A program made the translations under genes and the position numbers. From JBFMHP01 sp040752855 (lineage in GTDB: Bacteria; Pseudomonadota; Gammaproteobacteria; RBG-16-57-12), in the NCBI GenBank assembly GCA_040752855.1, contig JBFMHP010000032.1, positions 1 to 64,000 on the forward strand: a DNA stretch of 64,000 nucleotides. The letters are read 5' to 3'. Positions within the stretch are counted from its first letter, which is position 1. Each line of letters opens with the position of its first letter. The notes under the pieces are model-generated. The model made no database searches, was not told the DNA's origin, and worked only from the letters and a program-made list of their open reading frames with translations. Shown here piece by piece: positions 8,374 to 17,338 of the stretch.

Positions 8374-9459
8374 ATGAGCGCGTTGCTGCCCGAGGCTGTT
8401 GAACGACTGATCCGCCCCGAGATCCGCGCGATGTCGGCCTATCACGTGCCGGACGCGGCCGGGTACATCAAGCTGGATGCCATGGAAAATCCTTATACTT
8501 GGCCCGAGGCATTGCGCCAGTCCTGGCTGGCCGAACTCGCCCATGTCGATGTCAATCGCTACCCGGACCCCGCCGCCAGCCAGCTGAGCGTGCGCCTGCG
8601 CGCGGCGATGGGTATCCCCGCTGACATGGGCCTGGTGCTGGGCAATGGCTCGGACGAACTGATCCAGATGCTTGCCATGGCGGTGGCCGCGCCGGGCCGT
8701 GCCGTGCTGGCCCCGCAACCGAGCTTCGTCATGTATGACATGATCGCGCGCTTCGTCGGCATGAAATACATCGGCGTGCCGCTGCGCACGGATTTTTCGC
8801 TCGACCTGCCGGCGATGCTGGAGGCGATCGACCTGCATCAACCGTCACTGGTGTTCCTGGCCTATCCGAACAATCCGAGCGGCAACCTGTTCTACGAGCG
8901 GGAGATCGAACAGATCATTCAGGCCAGCCCCGGCTTGGTGATCGTCGACGAAGCCTATCACGCCTTCGCCGGCAGCAGCTTCATGGATCGGCTGGGTGAA
9001 TTCGACAACCTGCTGGTGATGCGCACCCTCTCCAAGCTGGGTCTGGCGGGCTTGCGTCTGGGGTTGCTGGCCGGGCCGCCGGCGTGGATCGAGCAGATCG
9101 ACAAGGTCCGGCTGCCGTACAACATCAACGTGCTCACCCAGCACAGCGCGGATTTCGCGCTGCGCCACGCCCATGTGTTCGCCGAGCAGACCAAGGCGAT
9201 CTGCGCGGAGCGCGAGAATCTGTATCGCGCGCTGTGCAAGCGGAAGGGCTTGACGGTGTATCCAAGCAAGGCGAACTTCATCTTGTTTCGCGCGCCGGCC
9301 GGGCGCGCTGGCGAGATCTTCGCTCGTCTCAAGCAGGCCGGCATATTGATCAAGAATCTGAGCGGCGCAGGCGGGGCGCTGGCCGATTGCCTGCGGGTGA
9401 CGGTCGGCACGCCCGAGGAAAACGCGGCGTTTCTCGCGGCATTGACGGAAGCCCTGTGA
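8374..9459 (+). CDS. hisC: HisC, histidinol-phosphate aminotransferase
   Basis: HisC is a PLP-dependent class I/II aminotransferase that converts imidazole acetol phosphate to histidinol phosphate. The 361-residue protein shows the N-terminal DAMENPYTWP, the PLP-phosphate segment GNGSDELIQ near 90-98, the NNPSGN motif near 168-173, and the lysine loop MRTLSKLGLAGLRLGLLAG near 213-231, where the Lys of SK forms the Schiff base. Its position between hisD and hisB is standard. Confidence 0.97.
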   Translation: MSALLPEAVERLIRPEIRAMSAYHVPDAAGYIKLDAMENPYTWPEALRQSWLAELAHVDVNRYPDPAASQLSVRLRAAMGIPADMGLVLGNGSDELIQMLAMAVAAPGRAVLAPQPSFVMYDMIARFVGMKYIGVPLRTDFSLDLPAMLEAIDLHQPSLVFLAYPNNPSGNLFYEREIEQIIQASPGLVIVDEAYHAFAGSSFMDRLGEFDNLLVMRTLSKLGLAGLRLGLLAGPPAWIEQIDKVRLPYNINVLTQHSADFALRHAHVFAEQTKAICAERENLYRALCKRKGLTVYPSKANFILFRAPAGRAGEIFARLKQAGILIKNLSGAGGALADCLRVTVGTPEENAAFLAALTEAL

Positions 9460-9528
9460 AAGCGCCGGCAATACCCAGTAGAATAACGATCATGACGGTT
9501 TTTGACACAAGGCGGGACGGAGACATCG

Positions 9529-10122
9529 ATGGCTGAGCGTAAGGCCACAGTAAAGCGCGACACCCTGGAGACGCAGATCGAGGCGGCGGTCAATCTCGAC
9601 GGCACCGGTCAGGTGAAATTCGATACCGGTGTGCCGTTTCTCGAGCACATGCTCGATCAGATCGCGCGCCACGGTATGATCGACATCACGATCACCGCCA
9701 AGGGCGATAATCACATCGATGATCACCACACGGTCGAAGACATCGGCATCACGCTAGGTCAGGCCGTGGCCAAGGCCATTGGTGACAAGCGCGGTATCCG
9801 CCGTTATGGCCATGCCTATGTGCCGCTGGATGAGGCACTTTCGCGCGTGGTGGTGGATTTTTCCGGCCGCCCCGGCCTGGAGTATCACGTCGACTTTCAA
9901 CGTGCCATGATCGGCAAGTTCGACGTGGATCTGCTGCACGAATTCTTTCAGGGCTTCGTCAACCACGCCCACGTGACCCTGCATATCGACAATCTGCGCG
10001 GGCGCAATGCGCACCACATCGCGGAGACGGTGTTCAAGGCCTTTGGGCGCGCGCTGCGCATGGCCTTGGAACACGATCCGCGCATGGGGAATATCATGCC
10101 TTCCACCAAGGGAAGCCTGTAA
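9529..10122 (+). CDS. hisB: HisB, imidazoleglycerol-phosphate dehydratase (monofunctional)
   Basis: This enzyme dehydrates imidazole glycerol phosphate using two manganese ions. I place the start at the ATG at 9529 (MAERKATVKRDTLE), preceded by GGGACGGAG, rather than the in-frame TTG at 9502; this gives 197 residues, the normal size of the single-domain enzyme. Metal-binding motifs are HMLDQIARHG, DDHHTVEDIGI near 64-74 and the C-terminal NAHHIAETVFKA. Unlike E. coli HisB there is no phosphatase domain, so histidinol phosphate must be handled by another enzyme not seen here. Confidence 0.96.
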   Translation: MAERKATVKRDTLETQIEAAVNLDGTGQVKFDTGVPFLEHMLDQIARHGMIDITITAKGDNHIDDHHTVEDIGITLGQAVAKAIGDKRGIRRYGHAYVPLDEALSRVVVDFSGRPGLEYHVDFQRAMIGKFDVDLLHEFFQGFVNHAHVTLHIDNLRGRNAHHIAETVFKAFGRALRMALEHDPRMGNIMPSTKGSL

Positions 10123-10155
10123 GCGCGATGAGTCGTACGGTGTTGGTATCCTGAG

Positions 10156-10797
10156 ATGAAATCAGTAGCGGTGATCGATTATGGCATGGGCAATCTCCAC
10201 TCCGTGGCCAAGGCCCTGGAGCGGGTGGCGGAGGGGACGACGCGGGTGGTGGTCTCGCACGACCCCGCGTTGATCCTGCGCGCCGACCGCGTGGTGCTGC
10301 CCGGGGTGGGCGCCATCCGGGATTGCATGCACGAGATCAAGCGCCTGGGGATGGACGAGGTCGTGCGCGAGGTGGTCAAGACCAAGCCGCTGCTGGGGGT
10401 ATGCGTCGGCATGCAGGCCTTGCTGGAATTCAGCGCCGAGAACGGCGGTACCGAATGCCTCGGTGTGCTGCCGGGACGGGCGGCGTTTTTCGGTAATGTC
10501 TTGCGCGATTTTGCCGAACACTTGAAGGTGCCGCACATGGGTTGGAACCAGGTCCACCAAACGGGCGATCACCCGATGTGGCGCGGGATCGGGCAGGACA
10601 GCCGGTTTTATTTTGTGCACAGCTATTTTTTGCCCGGCACCAGCGCAATCACCGCCGGCAGCACCGAATACGGCGTGGTCTTCACCTCGGCGGTGACCCA
10701 GGACAATGTGTTCGCCACCCAGTTTCATCCGGAGAAAAGCGCGGCGGCCGGTCTGCGGCTCTATGCGAATTTCCTCGAATGGGATGGCGCCGCGTGA
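10156..10797 (+). CDS. hisH: HisH, glutaminase subunit of imidazole glycerol phosphate synthase
   Basis: HisH hydrolyses glutamine and channels ammonia to HisF. The 213-residue class I amidotransferase has an intact triad: Cys83 in the nucleophile elbow GVCVGMQ, His191 and Glu193 in QFHPEKS. The oxyanion segment LPGVGAIRDCM is near 48-58. It lies 33 bases after hisB and 50 before hisA. It must pair with the HisF encoded two genes on. Confidence 0.97.
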   Translation: MKSVAVIDYGMGNLHSVAKALERVAEGTTRVVVSHDPALILRADRVVLPGVGAIRDCMHEIKRLGMDEVVREVVKTKPLLGVCVGMQALLEFSAENGGTECLGVLPGRAAFFGNVLRDFAEHLKVPHMGWNQVHQTGDHPMWRGIGQDSRFYFVHSYFLPGTSAITAGSTEYGVVFTSAVTQDNVFATQFHPEKSAAAGLRLYANFLEWDGAA

Positions 10798-10847
10798 TTG
10801 TTTCAAGCGAATTTTGTTGAGTACCAGTAACTGAGGATACAGGTTCT

Positions 10848-11596
10848 ATGTTGTTGATTCCGGCTATCGACATCAAAGATGGAAAGTGTGTGCGCCTGCG
10901 CCAGGGGCGGATGGAAGATGATACGGTGTTTTCCAACAAGCCGGTGGAGATGGCGGCGCGCTGGGTGGAAGCCGGGGCGCGTCGCCTGCACATCGTGGAT
11001 CTGGATGGCGCCTTCGCCGGCAAACCGGTCAACGCCGATGTGGTCTACGACATCACCCAGGCCTTTCCCGAGGTGCCGGTGCAGATCGGCGGCGGCATCC
11101 GCGACGAGGACACGATCCAAACCTATCTCGAGGCCGGCGTGGCCTACGTCATCATCGGCACCAAAGCGGTGCGTGCGCCGCACTTCGTCTCCGACATCTG
11201 CCTGCAGTTCCCCGGACACATCATCATCGGCCTGGACGCGCGCGACGGCAAGGTCGCCATCGACGGCTGGTCCAAACTCTCTCATCACGATGTGATCGAC
11301 ATGGCCAAGCGCTTCGAGGAAGACGGCGTGGAGGCCATCATCTACACCGATATCAGCCGCGACGGCATGATGCAGGGCGTGAACGTCCAGGCCACGCTCA
11401 AGCTGGCCCGTTCGGTCAAGATCCCGATCATCGCCTCCGGCGGCATCACCAATCTCGATGATATCCGCGCCCTGTGCGGCGTCTGCCAGGAAGGGATCAT
11501 GGGGGCGATCACCGGGCGCGCTATCTATGAAGGCACGCTGGATTTCGCCGCGGGCCAGCAGTTGGCCGACGAGTTGTGTGGCGGCAAGGGCAAGTA

Positions 11597-11597
<1 letters not shown>
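10848..11597 (+). CDS. hisA: HisA, ProFAR isomerase
   Basis: HisA opens the ribose ring of ProFAR in an Amadori rearrangement. The 249-residue TIM barrel has the catalytic Asp8 in IPAIDIKDGKCVRLRQG, the phosphate loop QIGGGIRDEDTI near 80-91, the second catalytic Asp in GLDARDGKVAIDGW near 127-140, and the second phosphate loop ASGGITNLDDI near 197-207. The stop TAA and the hisF ATG share one base (TAATG), which indicates coupled translation. Confidence 0.97.
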
Positions 11598-12370
<773 letters not shown>

Positions 12371-12419
12371 TTCCCCTGCGCGCTTGCAACTTCGCGCAAC
12401 AGTACACAGACTAGACGAC

Positions 12420-12815
12420 ATGAACAATGCATGGTTGGCCCAAATCAAATGGGATACGCACGGCTTGGTGCCGGTGATCGCGCAGGACGCCGGCACGGGC
12501 GAAGTGCTGATGTTCGCCTGGATGAATCATGAGGCGCTGCGTCAGACCGTGGAGAAGGGTGAGGCGATCTACTGGTCTCGCTCGCGCGGCAAGCTGTGGC
12601 ACAAGGGCGAGTCCTCCGGCCACGTGCAAGTGGTCAAGGATCTGCGCCTGGATTGCGACAACGATGTGATCTTGTTGAAGGTCGAGCAGCGCGGCGACAT
12701 CGCCTGTCACACCGGGCGGCGCAGCTGTTTCTATCAGCAATATCAGGACAATGCCTGGGTGGCGGTCGAACCCGTGCTTAAAGATCCCCAGGACATCTAC
12801 GGGAAGCTGGACTGA
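12420..12815 (+). CDS. hisI: HisI, phosphoribosyl-AMP cyclohydrolase
   Basis: HisI opens the adenine ring of phosphoribosyl-AMP. I choose the ATG at 12420 (MNNAWLAQIKWDTHGLVPV), giving 131 residues; the longer in-frame extension back to 12273 lies inside hisF and is not used. Zinc and magnesium ligand motifs are seen: LDCDNDVILLKVEQ and ACHTGRRSCFYQQ near 98-110. HisI and HisE, fused in E. coli, are separate genes here that share a TGATG junction. Confidence 0.96.
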   Translation: MNNAWLAQIKWDTHGLVPVIAQDAGTGEVLMFAWMNHEALRQTVEKGEAIYWSRSRGKLWHKGESSGHVQVVKDLRLDCDNDVILLKVEQRGDIACHTGRRSCFYQQYQDNAWVAVEPVLKDPQDIYGKLD

Positions 12816-13138
12816 TGGCAGACGATGCAGTGTTGGCCGCGCTGGCCCAGGTGTTGGAGGCGCGCAAACAGGAGAGCGCCGACAAGTCCTATGTGGCGAG
12901 CCTGTATGCGAAAGGGTTGGACGCGATCCTGAAGAAGATCGGCGAAGAGGCCACCGAGACCGTGATGGCCGCCAAAGACGGCGATCAGGCCAAGATCGTC
13001 TACGAGATCGCCGATCTCTGGTTTCACACCCTCGTGCTGCTGGCCCAGCAGGGCCTTGGCCCGGAGGCGGTGTTGGCGGAGTTGCAGCGACGCTTCGGGC
13101 TTTCCGGTTTGCAGGAGAAGGCCCAGCGGCCGAAATAG
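12815..13138 (+). CDS. hisE: HisE, phosphoribosyl-ATP pyrophosphatase
   Basis: HisE removes pyrophosphate from phosphoribosyl-ATP. The 107-residue all-helical protein has the MazG-like motif KKIGEEATETVMAAKDGDQAK near 45-62 and the acidic pair EIADLWFHTLVLL near 69-81. It starts on the last base of hisI and is the last his gene. The following HIT gene is only 14 bases away, so transcription probably continues. Confidence 0.95.
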   Translation: MADDAVLAALAQVLEARKQESADKSYVASLYAKGLDAILKKIGEEATETVMAAKDGDQAKIVYEIADLWFHTLVLLAQQGLGPEAVLAELQRRFGLSGLQEKAQRPK

Positions 13139-13152
13139 TGATGGGAGCTGAA

Positions 13153-13491
13153 ATGAGCGACTGTATTTTTTGCAAGATCGCCGCCGGCGCGATACCGGCC
13201 CAGGTGGTGTATCAGGACGAGCAGGTCATGGTATTCAAGGACATCAATCCGCGGGCCAAGGTACACCTGCTGATGATCCCGAAGATCCATGTCGCCAGTC
13301 TCGGCGAGGTGGACGAGCAACACCGCGGCTTGTTGGGTCACATGATGCTGATGCTGCCCAAGCTGGCGCAGGCGCAGGGGCTGAATCATGGGTTTAGAAC
13401 TATCATCAATACGGGCAAGGGCGGTGGGCAGGAGGTCTTTCACTTGCACGTCCACCTGCTGGGCGGCAGCCAGCTGCCTGGGTTTAACTAA
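13153..13491 (+). CDS. hinT: HIT-family nucleotide hydrolase (HinT-like)
   Basis: This 112-residue histidine-triad protein hydrolyses purine nucleoside phosphoramidates in HinT homologues. The start at 13153 (MSDCIFCKIAAG) has GGGAGCTGAA just upstream; an in-frame ATG at 13141 would add four residues. The zinc-type CIFCK motif and the histidine triad VFHLHVHLLGG near 93-103 are intact. It lies between hisE and tatA, a frequent arrangement in gammaproteobacteria. Confidence 0.93.
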   Translation: MSDCIFCKIAAGAIPAQVVYQDEQVMVFKDINPRAKVHLLMIPKIHVASLGEVDEQHRGLLGHMMLMLPKLAQAQGLNHGFRTIINTGKGGGQEVFHLHVHLLGGSQLPGFN

Positions 13492-13539
13492 ACAGGTTCT
13501 GAATTTGTTCAGGGCCTAATTGCGAGTCGGAGTCCAATT

Positions 13540-13788
13540 ATGTATGCGGCTGGAATAAGTTTTTGGCAGTTATTGATCATTTTGGTCATCGTGCTGTTGC
13601 TGTTCGGCACCAAGCGGTTGCGCAACCTCGGCAGTGATCTCGGTTCGGCGGTGAAGGGCTTTCGCAGCGCCGTGCGCGAGGGCGAGCAAGGTGAGACCAA
13701 GCCCGAGCCGGAAAAATTAAAGGAGGACCAACCCGGGCGGATCATCGAAGGCGAGGTGACGCGCAAGGACCAGGAAAAGCGCCCGTAA
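13540..13788 (+). CDS. tatA: TatA, twin-arginine translocase pore subunit
   Basis: TatA oligomerises to allow passage of folded proteins across the inner membrane. The 82-residue product has a short N-terminal membrane helix (about 7-24, WQLLIILVIVLLLFG), the hinge FGTKRLRNLGSDLG near 23-36, an amphipathic helix containing VKGFRSAV, and a charged tail. It is first in tatABC and is followed by tatB after 34 bases. The neighbouring petA encodes a likely substrate. Confidence 0.94.
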   Translation: MYAAGISFWQLLIILVIVLLLFGTKRLRNLGSDLGSAVKGFRSAVREGEQGETKPEPEKLKEDQPGRIIEGEVTRKDQEKRP

Positions 13789-13822
13789 GTATTCCCGGGC
13801 AGTGATCGCATAGGTCTGCGCT

Positions 13823-14239
13823 GTGTTCGAGATTGGATTTTCCGAGCTTGTGCTGGTGGGCATCGTCGCGCTGCTGGTGGTCGGGCCGGAGCGCCTGCCG
13901 GAACTGGTGCGTACCGTGGGCCATTGGGTCGGCAGGTTTCGCCGGATGGCGGACGAGGTGAATGCCGAGGTCCAGCGCGAAATGCACAACGCCGAGGTCT
14001 TGCGCCGGGAGACCGAAAAACTTCAGCAGCAGCTCAACCAAGACGCCTTGGAAAAACTCGCATCACCGCACCCGGAAACGCCTCCCGGCGAGCGCGAAAC
14101 GCACAACGCCGAGGTCTTGCGCCGGGAGACCGAAAAGCTTCAGCAGCAGCGCAACCAGGACGCCTTGGAAAAATTCGCATCACCGCCCGCGGAAACACAT
14201 CCCGGCGCGCGCAAAGATAAAACGTCCGATCCCTCATGA
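13823..14239 (+). CDS. tatB: TatB with an internal tandem duplication
   Basis: TatB works with TatC as the receptor for twin-arginine signal peptides. The GTG-started, 138-residue protein has the TatB membrane helix and hinge (MFEIGFSELVLVGIVALLVVGPERLPEL in sequence at 1-28; the hallmark is GPERLP) and an amphipathic helix up to about 55. Residues 55-93 and 94-132 are two copies of the same 39-residue unit, HNAEVLRRETEKLQQQ followed by NQDALEK, matching at about 31 of 39 positions and encoded by a 117-base direct repeat. The repeat lengthens the cytoplasmic helical tail. The stop overlaps tatC by 4 bases. Confidence 0.93.
   Translation: MFEIGFSELVLVGIVALLVVGPERLPELVRTVGHWVGRFRRMADEVNAEVQREMHNAEVLRRETEKLQQQLNQDALEKLASPHPETPPGERETHNAEVLRRETEKLQQQRNQDALEKFASPPAETHPGARKDKTSDPS
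13985..14218 (+). repeat. two-copy 117-base direct repeat inside tatB
   Basis: Copy 1 is 13985-14101 and copy 2 is 14102-14218, exactly adjacent and in frame. The first 50 bases of each copy are nearly identical (for example CGAGGTCTTGCGCCGGGAGA), while differences gather toward the 3' end. The near identity at synonymous sites suggests a fairly recent duplication. Confidence 0.95.
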
Positions 14240-15006
14240 GCGCAACCGATCCCGCCTCTTCGCAGCAGACTTTGATCGACCACTTGGTCGAACTGCGCTC
14301 ACGCCTGATCAAGTGTCTGCTCGCAGTCGTGTTGGTGTTCGCTTGCCTCTATCCCTTCGCCAACGAGATCTACACACTGGTGGCGCAGCCCTTGCTGGAA
14401 AAGCTCCCCGAGCACAGTACCATGATCGCGACCGAGGTCACCTCGCCCTTCATGGCCCCGTTCAAGCTGACCATGGTGCTGGCGCTGTTTCTGGCGATGC
14501 CGGTGATCCTGTATCAAGTCTGGGCCTTTGTTGCGCCGGGTCTCTACAAGCACGAGAAGCAATTGGTGCTGCCGCTGCTGGTGACCAGCATGTTTCTCTT
14601 CGCCGCGGGTGTATTGTTCGTCTACTACGTGATGTTTCCCGTGATCTTCGATTTCTTCATGTCGGTGGCGCCGCAAGGCGTGACGGTGATGACCGACGTC
14701 ACCCAGTATCTCGATTTCGTGCTCACCCTCTTCATCGCCGCCGGCCTGATGTTCCAGGTGCCGATCGCGACCGTGTTGCTGGTGCGCACCGGCATGACCA
14801 CGGTCGAGAGCTTGCGCGAGAAGCGTCCCTATTTCATCGTTGGCGCCTTCGTGATCGGGATGCTGTTGACGCCGCCGGATGTGTTTTCTCAATCCATGCT
14901 GGCGATACCGATGTGTCTGTTGTTCGAGGTCGGATTGCTGGGCGCGCGCCTCGAAGTGTTTGCCGGCAAGCCCCGGCAGTCTGACGATGCAGACCAGAAT
15001 TCTTAA
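14236..15006 (+). CDS. tatC: TatC, twin-arginine translocase receptor
   Basis: TatC is a six-span inner-membrane protein that recognises the twin-arginine motif. The 256-residue sequence has the N-terminal cytoplasmic block LIDHLVELRSRLIKCL near 12-27, the conserved periplasmic and loop elements FMAPFKLTMVLA and YQVWAFVAPGLYKHEKQ near 92-108, and FVIGMLLTPPDVFSQ near 207-221. Its TAA stop lies in the terminal TTAA of the adjacent inverted-repeat element, so the element abuts the gene without truncating it. Confidence 0.97.
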   Translation: MSATDPASSQQTLIDHLVELRSRLIKCLLAVVLVFACLYPFANEIYTLVAQPLLEKLPEHSTMIATEVTSPFMAPFKLTMVLALFLAMPVILYQVWAFVAPGLYKHEKQLVLPLLVTSMFLFAAGVLFVYYVMFPVIFDFFMSVAPQGVTVMTDVTQYLDFVLTLFIAAGLMFQVPIATVLLVRTGMTTVESLREKRPYFIVGAFVIGMLLTPPDVFSQSMLAIPMCLLFEVGLLGARLEVFAGKPRQSDDADQNS

Positions 15007-15348
15007 CCCGCATATTTCACCAAGGGTCCTGGTTCTGGCGAGTTTCGCAGCCGCGCTCGCGCCGGACTGGACTGAAACTCGTAGCCGTAGCTACGAGTTG
15101 AGGGACAAATTCGCCGGGAGCGAATTTGAACAGCGCGACTTGCTGCGCTGGCCCCGCAGGGGTGAGGCTCAGGGATGAGCCGAATAAGCCAAGTGAGCGC
15201 GAGCGAGAAGCCGCCCCGAACCGGGACAGGTCAGCAGCGACGTCCAAAGTGTACTTGCGCCTTGGCCTACCCGTGCAGGCAGCAAGTGCTGAAATGTTCA
15301 AGAGTTGCACTGTAGCTGCTGACCGCCTTGGTGAAATATGCGGGTTAA
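15003..15348. mobile_element. 346-base TTAA-ended inverted-repeat element (MITE-like), copy 1
   Basis: The ends are perfect 23-base inverted repeats at 15003-15025 and 15326-15348, beginning TTAACCCGCATATTTC. If TTAA is a duplicated target, the element proper is 338 bases (15007-15344). Inside are several strong hairpins: 15076-15085 with 15090-15099 (AACTCGTAGC, 4-base loop), 15106-15114 with 15120-15128 (CAAATTCGC, 5-base loop), and the long-range pair GGTCAGCAGC at 15229-15238 with 15315-15324. No transposase or other convincing gene is present. Its ends supply the stop codons of tatC and of convergent degS. A related element lies at 46679-46863. Confidence 0.85.
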
Positions 15349-16505
15349 ATCCGCGGCCGTTGTATCACTTTGAGCGGCACTTCATATTGTTGCTGATTAC
15401 GCAGGACCAGCAGACGCACCTGGCTGTTGGGTTTCTGTTGCGTAATGTAATCCATCGCCTGATAGGCGGTGGTGATCTCCTGATCGTTGATCTGCTGCAG
15501 GATATCCCCGGGGTGGATCCCTGCGATATGCGCCGGGCTGTTGCGATAGACCATGGTGATCAGTACCCCGCTCTTGCTGGTAACGCCGAATGAGGCGGCC
15601 AATTCAGGGGTGATGTTTTGCGTCTCGATACCCAGCCAGCCGCGCACCACATAGCCGTATTTGATCAGATGTCCCATGATCGACACGGCCAGGTCTACCG
15701 GGATGGCGAATCCGATGCCTTGTGAACCGCCGGTGCGGGAGTAGATCGCGGAATTGATCCCGATCAATTCGCCGCGCGCGTTGATCAGGCCGCCGCCCGA
15801 ATTGCCCGGGTTGATGGCGGCGTCGGTCTGAATGAAGTTCTCGAAGGTGTTGATGCCCAGGTTGTTGCGCCCCAAGCCGCTGACGATGCCCATGGTCACG
15901 GTCTGGCCTACCCCGTAGGGATTGCCGATGGCCAGCACCACATCGCCGACGTGCAGCGCCTTGGCGTTGCCGAGTATGACGATGGGCAGCTCTTCGTTGA
16001 GGTCGGTTTTCAACAGGCTCAGATCGGTCTCGGGATCGCTGCCGATGACCCTGGCCGTGGTGGTCCGGCCGTCCTGGAGCGCCACCAGGATCTCCTCGGC
16101 GTTTTCAACGACATGATTGTTGCTGAGCAGGTAGCCATCGGGGCTGATCAAGACGCCGGAGCCCAGGCTGCGCTCGGTGCGGGTCAGGGGCGGCGAAAAA
16201 TTGTCGAAGAACTGTCGCGCAAGCGGATCTTCGAACAACGGGGCGTGCTGAGTGATGTGTTTGGTGGTGTAGATGTTGACGATGGCGGGCGCGGCCGCTT
16301 CCACCGCGCTGGCGTATGAGAACGGTCCTTTGACATTGAACGCCGTGGGGGTCGCGGCATTCGACGGATCGGCCGGCACCTGCTTGATTTCGATCGTGTG
16401 CTGGGCGCGAAACAGATCCGGATAAAACACGATCATCCCCAGCAACACGACGAAGGCCAGGGCCAGGCCAAGCATGATGTGACGATAGAGAAATTTGAGC
16501 AGCAT
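15345..16505 (-). CDS. degS: DegS/AlgW-type periplasmic serine protease
   Basis: DegS-type proteases are tethered to the inner membrane and cut the anti-sigma factor RseA/MucA when misfolded porins bind their PDZ domain. The 386-residue protein has an N-terminal membrane anchor at about 11-28, a trypsin-like domain with His131 (SNNHVVENA), Asp161 (DPETDLSLLK) and Ser236 (INPGNSGGG), and a single PDZ domain from about 278 to 375. One PDZ domain and a membrane anchor favour DegS over DegP. No purine-rich ribosome site precedes the chosen ATG. The stop TAA is in the TTAA end of the adjacent element. No rpoE or rse genes are in the window. Confidence 0.93.
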   Translation of the reverse strand: MLLKFLYRHIMLGLALAFVVLLGMIVFYPDLFRAQHTIEIKQVPADPSNAATPTAFNVKGPFSYASAVEAAAPAIVNIYTTKHITQHAPLFEDPLARQFFDNFSPPLTRTERSLGSGVLISPDGYLLSNNHVVENAEEILVALQDGRTTTARVIGSDPETDLSLLKTDLNEELPIVILGNAKALHVGDVVLAIGNPYGVGQTVTMGIVSGLGRNNLGINTFENFIQTDAAINPGNSGGGLINARGELIGINSAIYSRTGGSQGIGFAIPVDLAVSIMGHLIKYGYVVRGWLGIETQNITPELAASFGVTSKSGVLITMVYRNSPAHIAGIHPGDILQQINDQEITTAYQAMDYITQQKPNSQVRLLVLRNQQQYEVPLKVIQRPRI

Positions 16506-16579
16506 ATCGGAGGGAGAATGGTCTTGGGTTTTATTTCGACATATGATGTGGGATCTTAACCTACCTCAAGGAAAAGCGC

Positions 16580-17338
16580 ATGGTTCGCCTGAATGAGCTG
16601 GTCGATTATGCCAACAGTCTCCTGGAGATTGCGCAGTTCGATGACTATTGTCCGAACGGTCTTCAGGTCGAAGGCAAGCAGGAGATCTCGCGCTTGGCCA
16701 CAGGGGTGACGGCCAGTCAAGCGCTGATCGATGCGGCGTTGGCGTGGGGCGCCGATGCCATCCTGGTGCATCACGGTTTTTTCTGGAAGGGCGAGCCGGC
16801 TCAACTCACCGGCATCAAATACCGGCGCTTGCGCGCATTGATCCGCGCCGATGTCGGCCTGCTGGCCTACCATCTGCCGCTCGATGCCCATCCGGAACTC
16901 GGCAACAACGCGCGCTTGGCGGCGCTGCTGGGATTGAGTATCGCCGGCAGATTTGGCGGTGCGGCCGGGCGCGGTGTCGGCATGCACGGCGGTTTTTCGC
17001 AGCCGCTCGGGCCGGAGGCGGTGGCGCAACGGCTGGAGACGGTGTTGGGGCGCCGGCCGCTGCACATCGCGGGCGACAAACCGCTCATCCAACGCGTGGC
17101 TTGGTGCTCGGGGGGCGCGCAAAATTATGTGCAGCAGGCGGCCGACCTGGGCGTGGACGCCTATATCACCGGAGAGGTGTCGGAGCACACGGTGCACATC
17201 GCCCGCGAGAGCGGCGTGCATTTTTACGCCGCCGGCCACCACGCCACCGAACGCTATGGGGCGCAAGCCTTGGGCGAGCATCTGGCGCGGCACTTTTCCT
17301 TGGCGCATCGTTTCTTTGATATCCATAATCCGGTGTGA
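16580..17338 (+). CDS. Nif3-like dinuclear metal center protein (YbgI family)
   Basis: This 252-residue protein belongs to the Nif3/YbgI family, which forms toroidal hexamers with two metal ions per subunit; the biological reaction is not settled. Metal-ligand regions are visible: ILVHHGFFWKGE near 56-67 with its His-His pair, LPLDAHPELGNNA near 98-110, and the C-terminal AAGHHATERYGAQALGEH near 217-234. It is divergent from degS with 74 bases between starts, and AAGGAAA precedes the ATG. Annotations as GTP cyclohydrolase type 2 rest on weak evidence, so I keep the family name. Confidence 0.9.
   Translation: MVRLNELVDYANSLLEIAQFDDYCPNGLQVEGKQEISRLATGVTASQALIDAALAWGADAILVHHGFFWKGEPAQLTGIKYRRLRALIRADVGLLAYHLPLDAHPELGNNARLAALLGLSIAGRFGGAAGRGVGMHGGFSQPLGPEAVAQRLETVLGRRPLHIAGDKPLIQRVAWCSGGAQNYVQQAADLGVDAYITGEVSEHTVHIARESGVHFYAAGHHATERYGAQALGEHLARHFSLAHRFFDIHNPV

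Noticed and set aside
13962..14984. 340-residue plus-strand frame running through the tatB repeat and tatC
   Set aside because: Out of frame with both tat genes. It stays open because the 117-base repeat unit is a multiple of three and GC-rich, not because it encodes a protein.
15126..15593. 155-residue plus-strand frame starting in the first foldback element
   Set aside because: It runs from the element into antisense degS, has no domain and crosses the element border.
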